Positions 6,307-13,408 of a stretch of DNA of 13,767 nucleotides are shown piece by piece. Source of the DNA: Treponema sp. UBA2869 (GTDB lineage: Bacteria; Spirochaetota; Spirochaetia; Treponematales; Treponemataceae); contig DEEV01000001.1 of NCBI GenBank assembly GCA_002350445.1, positions 16,438 to 30,204 of the forward strand, given 5' to 3'. Made by a program: the position numbers and the translations under genes. Positions within the stretch are counted from its first letter, which is position 1, and every line of letters begins with the position of its first letter. The notes under the pieces are model-generated. The model was not told where the DNA came from, searched no databases, and saw only the letters and a list, made by a program, of their open reading frames with translations.

Positions 6307-7799
6307 TGAAATTTTCAAGCCTTCTGCCAAAACTTTCGCTTCGCTGGAAAATCATGCTTTGTGTTGCCATTGCAATGACTTTGCTTGGTTCAATTCTTAT
6401 TGTTTCTATGAGTATGAACCTGCAGGCTATGCGTTCCCTTGGCGGTTCGTATATTTCAAACTCTGAATTAAATGATTTTTCGCAGAAAATTCTTCAGACT
6501 GAAAAAGCTGTAGAAACTTACATAAATTACAGAACCTTTGAAAGCATAGATTCGTTTTACAATTTCAGAAACAAGGTTGAAATTTCAATAGAAAAATTTC
6601 AGAAATATCCTTCAACAAACGAAGTAAAGCAAAAGGAATATATAGTTGCTCAGCTTACAAAATCTTATATTTCGTACGGCACAAAGGCCATTGCTTCTCA
6701 GCGTGCAAATTCTCATGACGAAGTTGCAAAATGGTTCGATAAGGCACTTTCCTGCTATAACCTTTTGAATTCCCATATCATTGAATTAAACAGCCTTCGC
6801 CTTCAGGAAAATGCAAATAATTATGAAACAAACCGCAGAAATTTTTCTTTTTCAACTTCTATAAGTATTGTGCTTTTTATAGTTTGTTCTTCAATTATAC
6901 TTTTGATTTTGTATATCATAATTACTTCGCTTACAAAACCGCTCGTAGAAATTTCGGAGGTTGCCCACAGAGTTTCAAAACGAGATTTCGACGTTCCTCT
7001 TTTTAATTTAAAATCTGATGACGAAATTGGAAATATCTGTCAGGCGTTCGACAGAATGATTATTTCTATCCGAGAGTATATTGATACAATCTGGGAAAAG
7101 GCGCAGACCGAGGCTGAATTGCGTGAGAAGGAAATTGAAATGCAGGCGCTTTATACCGATGCACAGTTAAAGACGCTTCAATATCAGATTAATCCGCACT
7201 TTTTGTTTAATACGCTTAATACAGGTGCGCAGCTTGCAATGATGGAAAATGCCGATAAAACCTGCCTTTTTATGGAACAGGTAGCTGATTTTTTCCGTTA
7301 TAATATTCAGCAGAAAAAACAGACTGCTACAATTGACGAAGAACTTGGTCTTATAGATAACTTTGTTTATATTATGAAGGTGCGCTTTGGAAACCGCCTT
7401 GAATTTAAAAAGACAATCCCTGAACAAAAACTAAACCAGACAATTCCGGTTATGACGCTCCAACCGCTTGTTGAAAACTGCATAAAGCACGGTCTTAAAA
7501 ATTCAAAAGGAAAAATTGAACTTAAAATAACCATGCTTGAAAAATTCATAGAAATAAGTGTGTCGGATAATGGAAGCGGCATGGATGAAGAAGTTCGCAA
7601 AAAAGTTTTAGAAATGGTAAAGTCAAATTCGTCAGAATTTAATGTAGAAGAAAATTCCGAAGAAGGAACGGGAATCGGTTTGACAAATGTTTTTATGCGA
7701 TTAAAATTATATTTCCATAGAGATGATATTTTTGATATTGTTTCGGCAGATGATGGAATTGGTACAAAATTTATAATAAGGATTCCGGCTCATGTATAA
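6306..7799 (+). CDS. YesM/LytS-type sensor histidine kinase
   Basis: This is the membrane sensor kinase of a two-component system, 497 residues. TM1 is about 15-38 and TM2 about 183-208. The extracytoplasmic part between them (about 39-182) is largely helical and has no recognisable ligand domain, which suits signal input from a partner binding protein. A HAMP domain (about 208-260) follows. The His_kinase domain carries LQYQINPHFLFNTLN, with the phospho-acceptor His298. The ATPase domain has the N box LVENCIKHG (N391), DNGSGM (421-426) and GTGIGL (454-459). The start is supported by GGAGGG (6293-6298), 7 bases upstream. It overlaps the sensor gene by one base and the regulator gene by eight, so all three should be made together. 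The Pfam His_kinase/HATPase type is clear; the stimulus is inferred. Confidence 0.93.
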   Translation: MKFSSLLPKLSLRWKIMLCVAIAMTLLGSILIVSMSMNLQAMRSLGGSYISNSELNDFSQKILQTEKAVETYINYRTFESIDSFYNFRNKVEISIEKFQKYPSTNEVKQKEYIVAQLTKSYISYGTKAIASQRANSHDEVAKWFDKALSCYNLLNSHIIELNSLRLQENANNYETNRRNFSFSTSISIVLFIVCSSIILLILYIIITSLTKPLVEISEVAHRVSKRDFDVPLFNLKSDDEIGNICQAFDRMIISIREYIDTIWEKAQTEAELREKEIEMQALYTDAQLKTLQYQINPHFLFNTLNTGAQLAMMENADKTCLFMEQVADFFRYNIQQKKQTATIDEELGLIDNFVYIMKVRFGNRLEFKKTIPEQKLNQTIPVMTLQPLVENCIKHGLKNSKGKIELKITMLEKFIEISVSDNGSGMDEEVRKKVLEMVKSNSSEFNVEENSEEGTGIGLTNVFMRLKLYFHRDDIFDIVSADDGIGTKFIIRIPAHV

Positions 7800-9339
7800 A
7801 ATTCTACTTACTGATGATGAACAGATTGTAATAGACTCGCTTTCTTTTATTATAAATAAAAATTTCGAAGGGCAGGTACAGGTTTTTACAGCTCTTTCCG
7901 GTACAGAAGCAATTGAAATTTCTACAAAAGAAGATATTGATATCATATTTATGGATATTAATATGCCAGGTCTTAGCGGACTTGATACAATCAGCTGCAT
8001 TTTAAAGCTTAAGCCGAATATTGCTGTTATAATTCTTAGCGCATTTGACCGTTTTCAGTATGCTCAGGAAGCAATGAATCTTGGCGCGTTTAAATACATT
8101 ACAAAGCCGGTAAACCGCAATACTGTAATTCAGACAATCCGAAGTGCAATGGATTTAATAGATTCCCGTCAGGGTGCTTCTGTCAGCGATACAGACTTTC
8201 ATAAAAAGCTTGATTTAATTTCTCCGATGATTGAAAGTGATTTTATCTATGCGTGCCTTTTTACAAACGACAAGGCTATAGATATTTCTGCCTATCTTGA
8301 TTATTTTAATCTTAGTAATTCCGATTTTTGTGTTATATGTCTTGAAGTTCCTAAAATTGATCCGGCAAATCAGTATGAAACTTTTTTAAAAATCCGTGAA
8401 ATTTTAAATAGAGATCACAGAGTTCTGGTAAGTTCGTTTATGCTGAATCGTATTATTGCACTTTATCCGGTAGAAAAAAATGCTTCGCCTCAGGAAGTTC
8501 TGGAGCAAATTCAGAAAATGATTTCAAACCTGTCGTTCAATTTTTCTGCAGGAATACGAACCGGCGTAAGTCATATTTTTACGGGCAGTACCGATTTTTC
8601 AATCGCTTATAACGAAGCTGTTGCTGCAATCATAAAAACAGACGAAGCCGGTGGCATTCAGTTTGCCTATTCTCAGTCAGAATTGCAGGATAATACAAGA
8701 AATATAGAAGAATTTAAAAAGCAGCTTTTAGTTCATTTAAGGCAGGGCGACGCAAACGGAATTAAATCTTTTTTAAGCCTTTATACTTCGGAACTTTTTG
8801 AAGCCCAGAAAGATTTAAACGTTATAAAAAACAATCTTTTTGAACTTATAATTACAGCGCGTAACGTTACAAACGAAATCATAAAGGATTTACCTCAGAA
8901 CACGTTTGACAATGTTTTTTCGGTGCTTTCTTCCGAAAATGATCTGACTGTGCTTAAGGAATTTACACAAAAGTGTCTTCTGGAATGTGAGTCGGCAATT
9001 GCAAGCAGAAAGGCTCATGTAGAAAATCCTGTAATAAAGAAAGTGTGCGATTATCTGAATATGCATCTTTCCGAAGATCTTTCTCTTGAACAGATGGCTG
9101 ATTTTGCAAACGTCAGTTCATTTTATTTGAGTAAGCTATTTAAAGAAGAAAAGGGTGTTACGTTTATTAATTTTATTTCGGACAGGCGTCTTGAAAAAAC
9201 CCGTGATCTTCTGAAAAACACAGATTTGTCTATAAAAGAGATTACAACCGAAGTTGGCTATAATGATCAGAATTATCTTAGCCGAATCTTTAAAAATCGT
9301 TACGGACTTTCGCCGTCAGAATATAGAAATTCATTGTAG
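7792..9339 (+). CDS. YesN-type response regulator with AraC DNA-binding domain
   Basis: This is the cytoplasmic partner of the preceding kinase, 515 residues. The receiver domain (1-120) has the acidic pair D8/D9, phospho-acceptor D55 in IIFMDINMPG, S83 and K105 in TKP. A long middle region (about 135-405) has no motif I recognise and probably serves dimerisation, as in other YesN proteins. The C-terminal AraC domain (about 415-513) has two helix-turn-helices, SLEQMADFANVSSFYLSKLFKEE-like and SIKEITTEVGYNDQNYLSRIFK-like, ending in GLSPSEYR. AAGGA (7778-7782) lies 9 bases before the ATG. AraC regulators usually bind pairs of direct half-sites about 10 bp apart; ATACTA-type repeats with that spacing occur upstream of chvE and make it the likely target. 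Regulation of the gene itself is not visible. Confidence 0.93.
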   Translation: MYKILLTDDEQIVIDSLSFIINKNFEGQVQVFTALSGTEAIEISTKEDIDIIFMDINMPGLSGLDTISCILKLKPNIAVIILSAFDRFQYAQEAMNLGAFKYITKPVNRNTVIQTIRSAMDLIDSRQGASVSDTDFHKKLDLISPMIESDFIYACLFTNDKAIDISAYLDYFNLSNSDFCVICLEVPKIDPANQYETFLKIREILNRDHRVLVSSFMLNRIIALYPVEKNASPQEVLEQIQKMISNLSFNFSAGIRTGVSHIFTGSTDFSIAYNEAVAAIIKTDEAGGIQFAYSQSELQDNTRNIEEFKKQLLVHLRQGDANGIKSFLSLYTSELFEAQKDLNVIKNNLFELIITARNVTNEIIKDLPQNTFDNVFSVLSSENDLTVLKEFTQKCLLECESAIASRKAHVENPVIKKVCDYLNMHLSEDLSLEQMADFANVSSFYLSKLFKEEKGVTFINFISDRRLEKTRDLLKNTDLSIKEITTEVGYNDQNYLSRIFKNRYGLSPSEYRNSL

Positions 9340-9348
9340 GAGTAAAAT

Positions 9349-9384
9349 CAGATTTCCCCACAGCCTGAATATTTTTGAAATCTG
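9349..9384 (+). repeat. Seven-base inverted repeat in the yesN to xylF-like gap
   Basis: CAGATTT (9349-9355) is the reverse complement of AAATCTG (9378-9384), with 22 bases between. It ends 12 bases before the next ATG. It could be an operator or could fold in the mRNA near the start site. A weak stem of this size may also be chance. Confidence 0.3.
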
Positions 9385-9396
9385 CATGAAAAAAGA

Positions 9397-10428
9397 ATGA
9401 AAAAAATAATTTTTCTGTTAATTTCGGCTTTGCTTTTTGTTTCTTGTAGAGAAAAGAATAGTGTTAGTACAGATGTTACTGCCGATTTGTCCAATGAAAA
9501 TAAAAAGGTAATAGGACTTTCTATTGATACGCTTGCAATAGAACGTTGGCAGCGTGACCTGGACATTTTTATAAATAAGGCAAAGGAGCTGGGCGCGGAT
9601 GTAATTGTGCAGAATGCGGGAAACAGCTGCGAAGAACAGAGTCGACAGATTTTGTACTTATATGAAAAAAATGTAGATTGTGTTGTAATTGTCCCAAAGG
9701 ATGCCGAAAAGCTTGTCGATGTTGTAGCCAGACTTAAGTCAAAGAAAATTCCTGTAATTTCTTATGACCGTCTTATTCTTAATGCAGATATTGATTTATA
9801 TCTTACTATAGACAGCGAGCGTGTAGGCGAACTTATGGCAGAAGGTATTTTGAATATTACTGATGCTCGTAAATGGTTTTGTATGCTTGGTCCACGCGAA
9901 GATTTTAATATGACTCTTATAAAATCTGGAATAGACAAGGTTATTAAGCATGAAAATGTTTATATAGGGTATACGTTTTATACTGACGGCTGGAATTATG
10001 ATCTTGCATACACTGGAATGGTAAATATATTGAACGAAGGAAATTTCCCGGATGCAATTATCTGTGGTAATGATGCTGTTGCAAACAGCGTTGTAAAAGC
10101 CCTTAATCTTTATTATTCAGGTCCTCACATTCCAATTTGCGGCCAGGATGCAGATATTACAAGCTGTCAGTATATTGTAAAGGGAATTCAGGATTTTACT
10201 ATATATAAGCCTATTTCGAAGCTCGCGGAAACCGCTGCCGAGTATGCCGTTGAACTTGCAAATGGCGGTCATCCGGAAATTCCGGCAAGCCAGCATAGAA
10301 CCATAAACAATGGTTATGCAGAAATTTCTGGGCTCTGGCTTGATCCTATACGCGTTGATAAATCAAACATCGACGAAGTTATCATTAATTCAGGTTTCCA
10401 TTCTTACAGCGCAGTTTACGGAAAATAA
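9397..10428 (+). CDS. XylF-like sugar-binding lipoprotein
   Basis: This is a periplasmic sugar-binding protein of the D-xylose-binding XylF type, 343 residues. A short signal peptide ends in LFVS-C, giving a lipidated Cys17. The mature protein follows XylF closely: IGLSIDTLAIERWQRD (39-54), ISYDRLI (121-127), ICGNDAVANS (222-231), ICGQDAD (247-253) and a C-terminal DKSNIDEVIINSGFH. Those motifs carry the residues that hold the pentose in XylF, so a pentose or similar aldose ligand is likely but unproven. It sits 57 bp after the response regulator and has no ABC partner of its own directly beside it. It may serve sensing, or share the importer downstream. The ribosome binding site is weak, and a four-codon reading frame (ATG 9386 to TGA 9400) overlaps the start. 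Confidence 0.85.
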   Translation: MKKIIFLLISALLFVSCREKNSVSTDVTADLSNENKKVIGLSIDTLAIERWQRDLDIFINKAKELGADVIVQNAGNSCEEQSRQILYLYEKNVDCVVIVPKDAEKLVDVVARLKSKKIPVISYDRLILNADIDLYLTIDSERVGELMAEGILNITDARKWFCMLGPREDFNMTLIKSGIDKVIKHENVYIGYTFYTDGWNYDLAYTGMVNILNEGNFPDAIICGNDAVANSVVKALNLYYSGPHIPICGQDADITSCQYIVKGIQDFTIYKPISKLAETAAEYAVELANGGHPEIPASQHRTINNGYAEISGLWLDPIRVDKSNIDEVIINSGFHSYSAVYGK

Positions 10429-10440
10429 ACTTTTTTATTC

Positions 10441-10475
10441 GGATATGCTTTTCAGGCATATTCCTGCGTCTTTTT
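10441..10475 (+). terminator. Possible weak terminator after the xylF-like gene
   Basis: GG-ATATGC (10441-10448) pairs with GCATAT-T-CC (10456-10464), leaving one T unpaired, around TTTTCAG. Six bases separate the stem from TTTTT (10471-10475). The stem is short and the tract is displaced, so termination would be partial at best. Confidence 0.35.
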
Positions 10476-10488
10476 ATGCTTTTTTTTG

Positions 10489-10530
10489 CTATTAGTATTT
10501 TTTTTACAACAAAAAAATACTAATAGTTTT
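10489..10530. promoter_or_regulatory. Perfect 16-bp AT-rich palindrome upstream of chvE; terminator or operator
   Basis: CTATTAGTATTTTTTT (10489-10504) is the exact reverse complement of 10511-10526, with a six-base centre. TTTT follows at 10527-10530, and a T-run precedes it on the other side, so it could act as a two-way terminator. Each arm also carries ATACTA in opposite orientations, the same motif found nearer the promoter, so it may instead be a regulator site. Confidence 0.6.
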
Positions 10531-10558
10531 ATCCTATTACTTTTAATAATCTTTATAA

Positions 10559-10574
10559 ATACTAGAAAATACCA
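10559..10574 (+). promoter_or_regulatory. Tandem ATACTA / ATACCA motifs, candidate AraC-type regulator site
   Basis: ATACTA (10559-10564) and ATACCA (10569-10574) are direct repeats exactly 10 bp apart, the spacing expected for the two helix-turn-helices of one AraC-type monomer. A further ATACTA in the palindrome (10517-10522) lies 42 bp, about four helical turns, upstream. The site sits about 20 bp before the predicted -35 of chvE, as for an activator. Linking it to the YesN-type regulator is inference. Confidence 0.4.
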
Positions 10575-10594
10575 ATTTTTTTTAGAAAATCGCT

Positions 10595-10632
10595 GAATTT
10601 TTCACATTGAACCGTTATATACTGATACAAGT
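10595..10632 (+). promoter_or_regulatory. Predicted chvE promoter
   Basis: A good -10, TATACT (10618-10623), lies 17 bp from a poor -35 (GAATTT, 10595-10600). The weak -35 fits a promoter that needs an activator. Transcription would start near 10630, just before the hairpin at 10633. An alternative -10, TTATAT (10615-10620), is possible. Confidence 0.45.
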
Positions 10633-10652
10633 GAAAGAACATTTGTTCTTTC
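10633..10652 (+). promoter_or_regulatory. Perfect 8-bp hairpin at the predicted 5' end of the chvE mRNA
   Basis: GAAAGAAC (10633-10640) pairs perfectly with GTTCTTTC (10645-10652) around ATTT. It would lie at the very 5' end of the transcript, where stem-loops commonly protect mRNA from decay. Alternatively it is a two-fold symmetric DNA site for a repressor just downstream of the promoter. Confidence 0.55.
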
Positions 10653-10688
10653 GATAAAAAAACATCTTAAAATATTAGGAGATATTTT

Positions 10689-11759
10689 ATGAAAAAACTT
10701 TTAGCAGTTTTATTGGCTGGAGCAGTAGCTCTTTCAATGATTGGATGTGGAAAGTCTTCTTCTACAGCAAAAATTGGTGTATCAATGCCAACAAAAGACT
10801 TGCAGCGCTGGAATCAGGATGGTGCTAACATGAAGGCTCAGCTTGAAAAAGCAGGTTACAATGTAGACCTTCAGTTCGCAGCAAACGACATTCCTACACA
10901 GATTTCACAGATCGAAAACATGATCACAGGAAACTGTAAGGTATTGGTAGTAGCAGCTATCGATGGTTCTTCTCTTTCAAATGCTTTGGATTCAGCAAAG
11001 AAAAAGGGAATCAAAGTTGTTTCTTACGACCGCCTTATTATGAACACAAATGCAGTTTCTTACTATGCTACATTTGATAACTACAAAGTAGGTACAATCC
11101 AGGGTGACTACCTTGTTGAAAAATTGAACCTCAAGAACAGAACATCTTCAAATCCAGTTTACATGGAATTCTTCACTGGTGACCCAGGTGACAACAACAT
11201 CAACTTCTTCTTCGGTGGAGCTATGGATGTTCTTACTCCATACCTTAACTCAGGTGTAATCGTTTGCCGTTCAGGACAGACTGCAAAAGCTCAGGCTGCT
11301 ACATTGAACTGGTCAACAGAAGAAGCACAGAAGAGAATGGAAAACCTTGTAACATCTAACAACTACGGTCCTAAGGGCAACAAGCTTGACGCTGTATACT
11401 GCTCTAACGACTCTACAGCTATGGGTGTAACAACTGCTCTCCTCGGAGCTGGATACACAGCTGACAACTTCCCAATCATCACTGGACAGGACTGCGATAT
11501 CGTATCTGTAAAGAACATGATCAAGGGAACACAGGCTATGTCTATCTTCAAAGATACACGTACACTTGCTTCAAAAGTTGTTGAAATGGTTGATGCAATC
11601 GTAAAAGGTTCTAACCCACCTGTAAACGATACAAAAACTTATGACAACGGAACAGGAATTATTCCTTCATATCTTTGTGAACCAGTATTCGGTACAAAAG
11701 ACAACTACAAAGAACTTTTGGTAGACTCTGGATATTACACAGAAGATCAGTTGAAATAA
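10689..11759 (+). CDS. chvE: Multiple monosaccharide ABC transporter substrate-binding lipoprotein, ChvE-like
   Basis: This is the extracytoplasmic binding protein of a sugar importer, 356 residues. The signal peptide ends in LSMIG-C with lipidated Cys20. It follows ChvE of Agrobacterium closely: IGVSMPTKDLQRW (29-41), NDIPTQISQIENMITG (66-81), VVSYDRLI (110-117), YYATFDNYKVG (125-135), TGQDCD (265-270), FKDTRTLA (287-294), NDTKTYDNG (313-321) and VDSGYYTEDQ (345-354). ChvE-type proteins bind several aldoses. Cys269 replaces the Ala often found in GQDA. The start has an excellent ribosome binding site, AGGAGA (10677-10682), 6 bases before ATG. Codons are richer in AAC, TTC, ATC and GAC than in the sensor genes, which suggests high expression. 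mmsA follows after a terminator-like hairpin. The XylF-like lipoprotein upstream is a relative, not a duplicate. Confidence 0.93.
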   Translation: MKKLLAVLLAGAVALSMIGCGKSSSTAKIGVSMPTKDLQRWNQDGANMKAQLEKAGYNVDLQFAANDIPTQISQIENMITGNCKVLVVAAIDGSSLSNALDSAKKKGIKVVSYDRLIMNTNAVSYYATFDNYKVGTIQGDYLVEKLNLKNRTSSNPVYMEFFTGDPGDNNINFFFGGAMDVLTPYLNSGVIVCRSGQTAKAQAATLNWSTEEAQKRMENLVTSNNYGPKGNKLDAVYCSNDSTAMGVTTALLGAGYTADNFPIITGQDCDIVSVKNMIKGTQAMSIFKDTRTLASKVVEMVDAIVKGSNPPVNDTKTYDNGTGIIPSYLCEPVFGTKDNYKELLVDSGYYTEDQLK

Positions 11760-11786
11760 TTGATAATCACTATTGATTAGTGTAAG

Positions 11787-11832
11787 GGGCTGTCTAAAAT
11801 AACAATATGTGCTTTTAGACAGCCCATTTTTT
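11787..11832 (+). terminator. Intrinsic terminator or attenuator between chvE and mmsA
   Basis: A perfect 13-bp stem pairs GGGCTGTCTAAAA (11787-11799) with TTTTAGACAGCCC (11813-11825), with a 13-base loop, followed by six T at 11827-11832. It stands inside the operon. Partial termination here would give much more binding protein than ATPase, the usual ratio for such importers. Confidence 0.85.
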
Positions 11833-11857
11833 AAATCAAGTACGAGGTGAAGTTCCA

Positions 11858-13387
11858 ATGGCAAAGACATTGTTGGAAATGAAAAATATCGTTAAGGAAT
11901 TTCCTGGCGTAAAAGCTTTAAATAACGTAAATCTTACGGTTGAAGAAGGCGAAATTCACGCTATTTGTGGTGAAAACGGTGCCGGAAAATCAACTTTGAT
12001 GAACGTACTCAGCGGTATTTATCCATATGGTTCTTATAGCGGCGACATTTTTTATGATGGCAGCCTTTGTAAGTTCCAGAAAATCAAGGACAGCGAAGCT
12101 AAGGGTATTGTAATTATCCATCAGGAACTGGCTTTAGTTCCTCTCCTGACAATTGCTGAAAATATGTTCCTTGGAAATGAACGCGGTTCGGCTGCAAAAA
12201 TTGACTGGTCAGAAACCTTTGCAAAAGCAGATGAACTTTTGAAAATGGTAGGATTGAAAGATTCTTCCAAAACTTTAATTAAAGATATTGGTGTTGGAAA
12301 ACAGCAGCTTGTAGAAATTGCAAAAGCTCTGGGTAAAAAAGTTCGTCTCTTGATTCTTGACGAGCCTACAGCATCTTTGAACGAAATAGAATCTAAACAT
12401 CTTCTTGATCTTATGCTTGAGTTCAAGAAACAGGGAATGACATCAATCATTATTTCCCACAAATTAAACGAGATTTCATACGTTGCAGATAAAATTACCG
12501 TAATTCGTGACGGTAGTTCTATCATGACTTTAGATAAAACAAAAGATAACTTTACCGAAGATACAATCATTTCAGCTATGGTTGGACGCAGCCTTACAGA
12601 CCGCTTCCCTAAACGAGAGCCGAAAATTGGTGATGTATGTTTCGAAGTTAAAAACTGGTGCGTAGATCATCCAATCTTTGATGGAATTAAGGTTTGCGAC
12701 AACGTAAATTTCAACCTGCGTAAAGGTGAAGTTCTTGGTATTTCAGGACTTATGGGTGCCGGCCGTACAGAGCTTGCAATGAGTATTTTTGGACATTCTT
12801 ACGGTTCAAATATTCACGGTACAATTCTTCTTAATGGAAAAGAGGTTTCTTTCCCTAATGTAAAGAGCGCAATTAAAAATAAGATTGCCTATGTTACAGA
12901 AGACAGAAAAGGAAACGGTCTTATTCTTACAGAATCTATAAGCCAGAATACTGTTTCTGCAAATCCTGAAAGAGTTTCTAAACATTATGTTTACGACTTT
13001 GATAAGATTCGTAAGTGTTCACAGGATATGGCTCGTGATATGCACACAAAATGTGCAACTGTTGACGAAGCTGTAGGAAACCTTTCTGGTGGAAACATGC
13101 AGAAAGTTCTTCTTGGAAAATGGCTTTTTGCTGAGCCGGATATTCTTATCCTGGATGAACCTACACGTGGTATTGACGTTGGTGCTAAGTACGAAATTTA
13201 CTGCATTATTAACAAGATGGTAGCAGAAGGAAAATCTGTAATTATGATTTCTTCTGAAATGCCGGAAATCTTGGGTATGTGCGACCGTATTTATGTAATG
13301 AACGAAGGCAAGATGATTGCTGAAATGAGCGGAAAAGATGCAACTCAGGAAAAAATTATGACTTGCATTATCAATTCCGGAAAATAA
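11858..13387 (+). CDS. mmsA: Multiple monosaccharide ABC transporter ATP-binding protein
   Basis: This double-ATPase subunit (509 residues; also named GguA) drives sugar import at the inner membrane. NBD1 has Walker A GENGAGKST (38-46), Q-loop HQE (88-90), the GguA-type signature IGVGKQQLVEIAKAL (144-158), Walker B LLILDEPTASL (164-174) and H201. NBD2 has the degenerate Walker A GLMGAGRT (297-304) usual in this family, signature LSGGNMQ (409-415) and Walker B ILILDEPTRG (429-438). Both halves are complete and the length is normal for sugar ATPases of the RbsA/XylG/MglA group. GAGGTGA (11844-11850) lies 7 bases before the ATG. The distance to chvE (98 bp) contains the terminator. It pairs with the permease that starts 21 bp later. 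XylG or MglA naming is possible, but the adjacent ChvE makes MmsA/GguA the better choice. Confidence 0.93.
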   Translation: MAKTLLEMKNIVKEFPGVKALNNVNLTVEEGEIHAICGENGAGKSTLMNVLSGIYPYGSYSGDIFYDGSLCKFQKIKDSEAKGIVIIHQELALVPLLTIAENMFLGNERGSAAKIDWSETFAKADELLKMVGLKDSSKTLIKDIGVGKQQLVEIAKALGKKVRLLILDEPTASLNEIESKHLLDLMLEFKKQGMTSIIISHKLNEISYVADKITVIRDGSSIMTLDKTKDNFTEDTIISAMVGRSLTDRFPKREPKIGDVCFEVKNWCVDHPIFDGIKVCDNVNFNLRKGEVLGISGLMGAGRTELAMSIFGHSYGSNIHGTILLNGKEVSFPNVKSAIKNKIAYVTEDRKGNGLILTESISQNTVSANPERVSKHYVYDFDKIRKCSQDMARDMHTKCATVDEAVGNLSGGNMQKVLLGKWLFAEPDILILDEPTRGIDVGAKYEIYCIINKMVAEGKSVIMISSEMPEILGMCDRIYVMNEGKMIAEMSGKDATQEKIMTCIINSGK

Positions 13388-13408
13388 GAAAATATTTAGG
13401 AGACTAAA

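Noticed and set aside
9397..11759. The two sugar-binding lipoproteins as a recent tandem duplication
   Set aside because: They share only family motifs. One follows XylF and the other ChvE throughout, so they are distinct subfamilies.
11768..11782. Small CACTA/TAGTG hairpin after chvE
   Set aside because: A five-base stem in AT-rich DNA is likely chance; the 13-bp terminator just downstream explains the region.
12121..12570. 149-codon minus-strand open frame inside mmsA
   Set aside because: It lies over the Walker motifs of a complete ABC ATPase and shows no family features.
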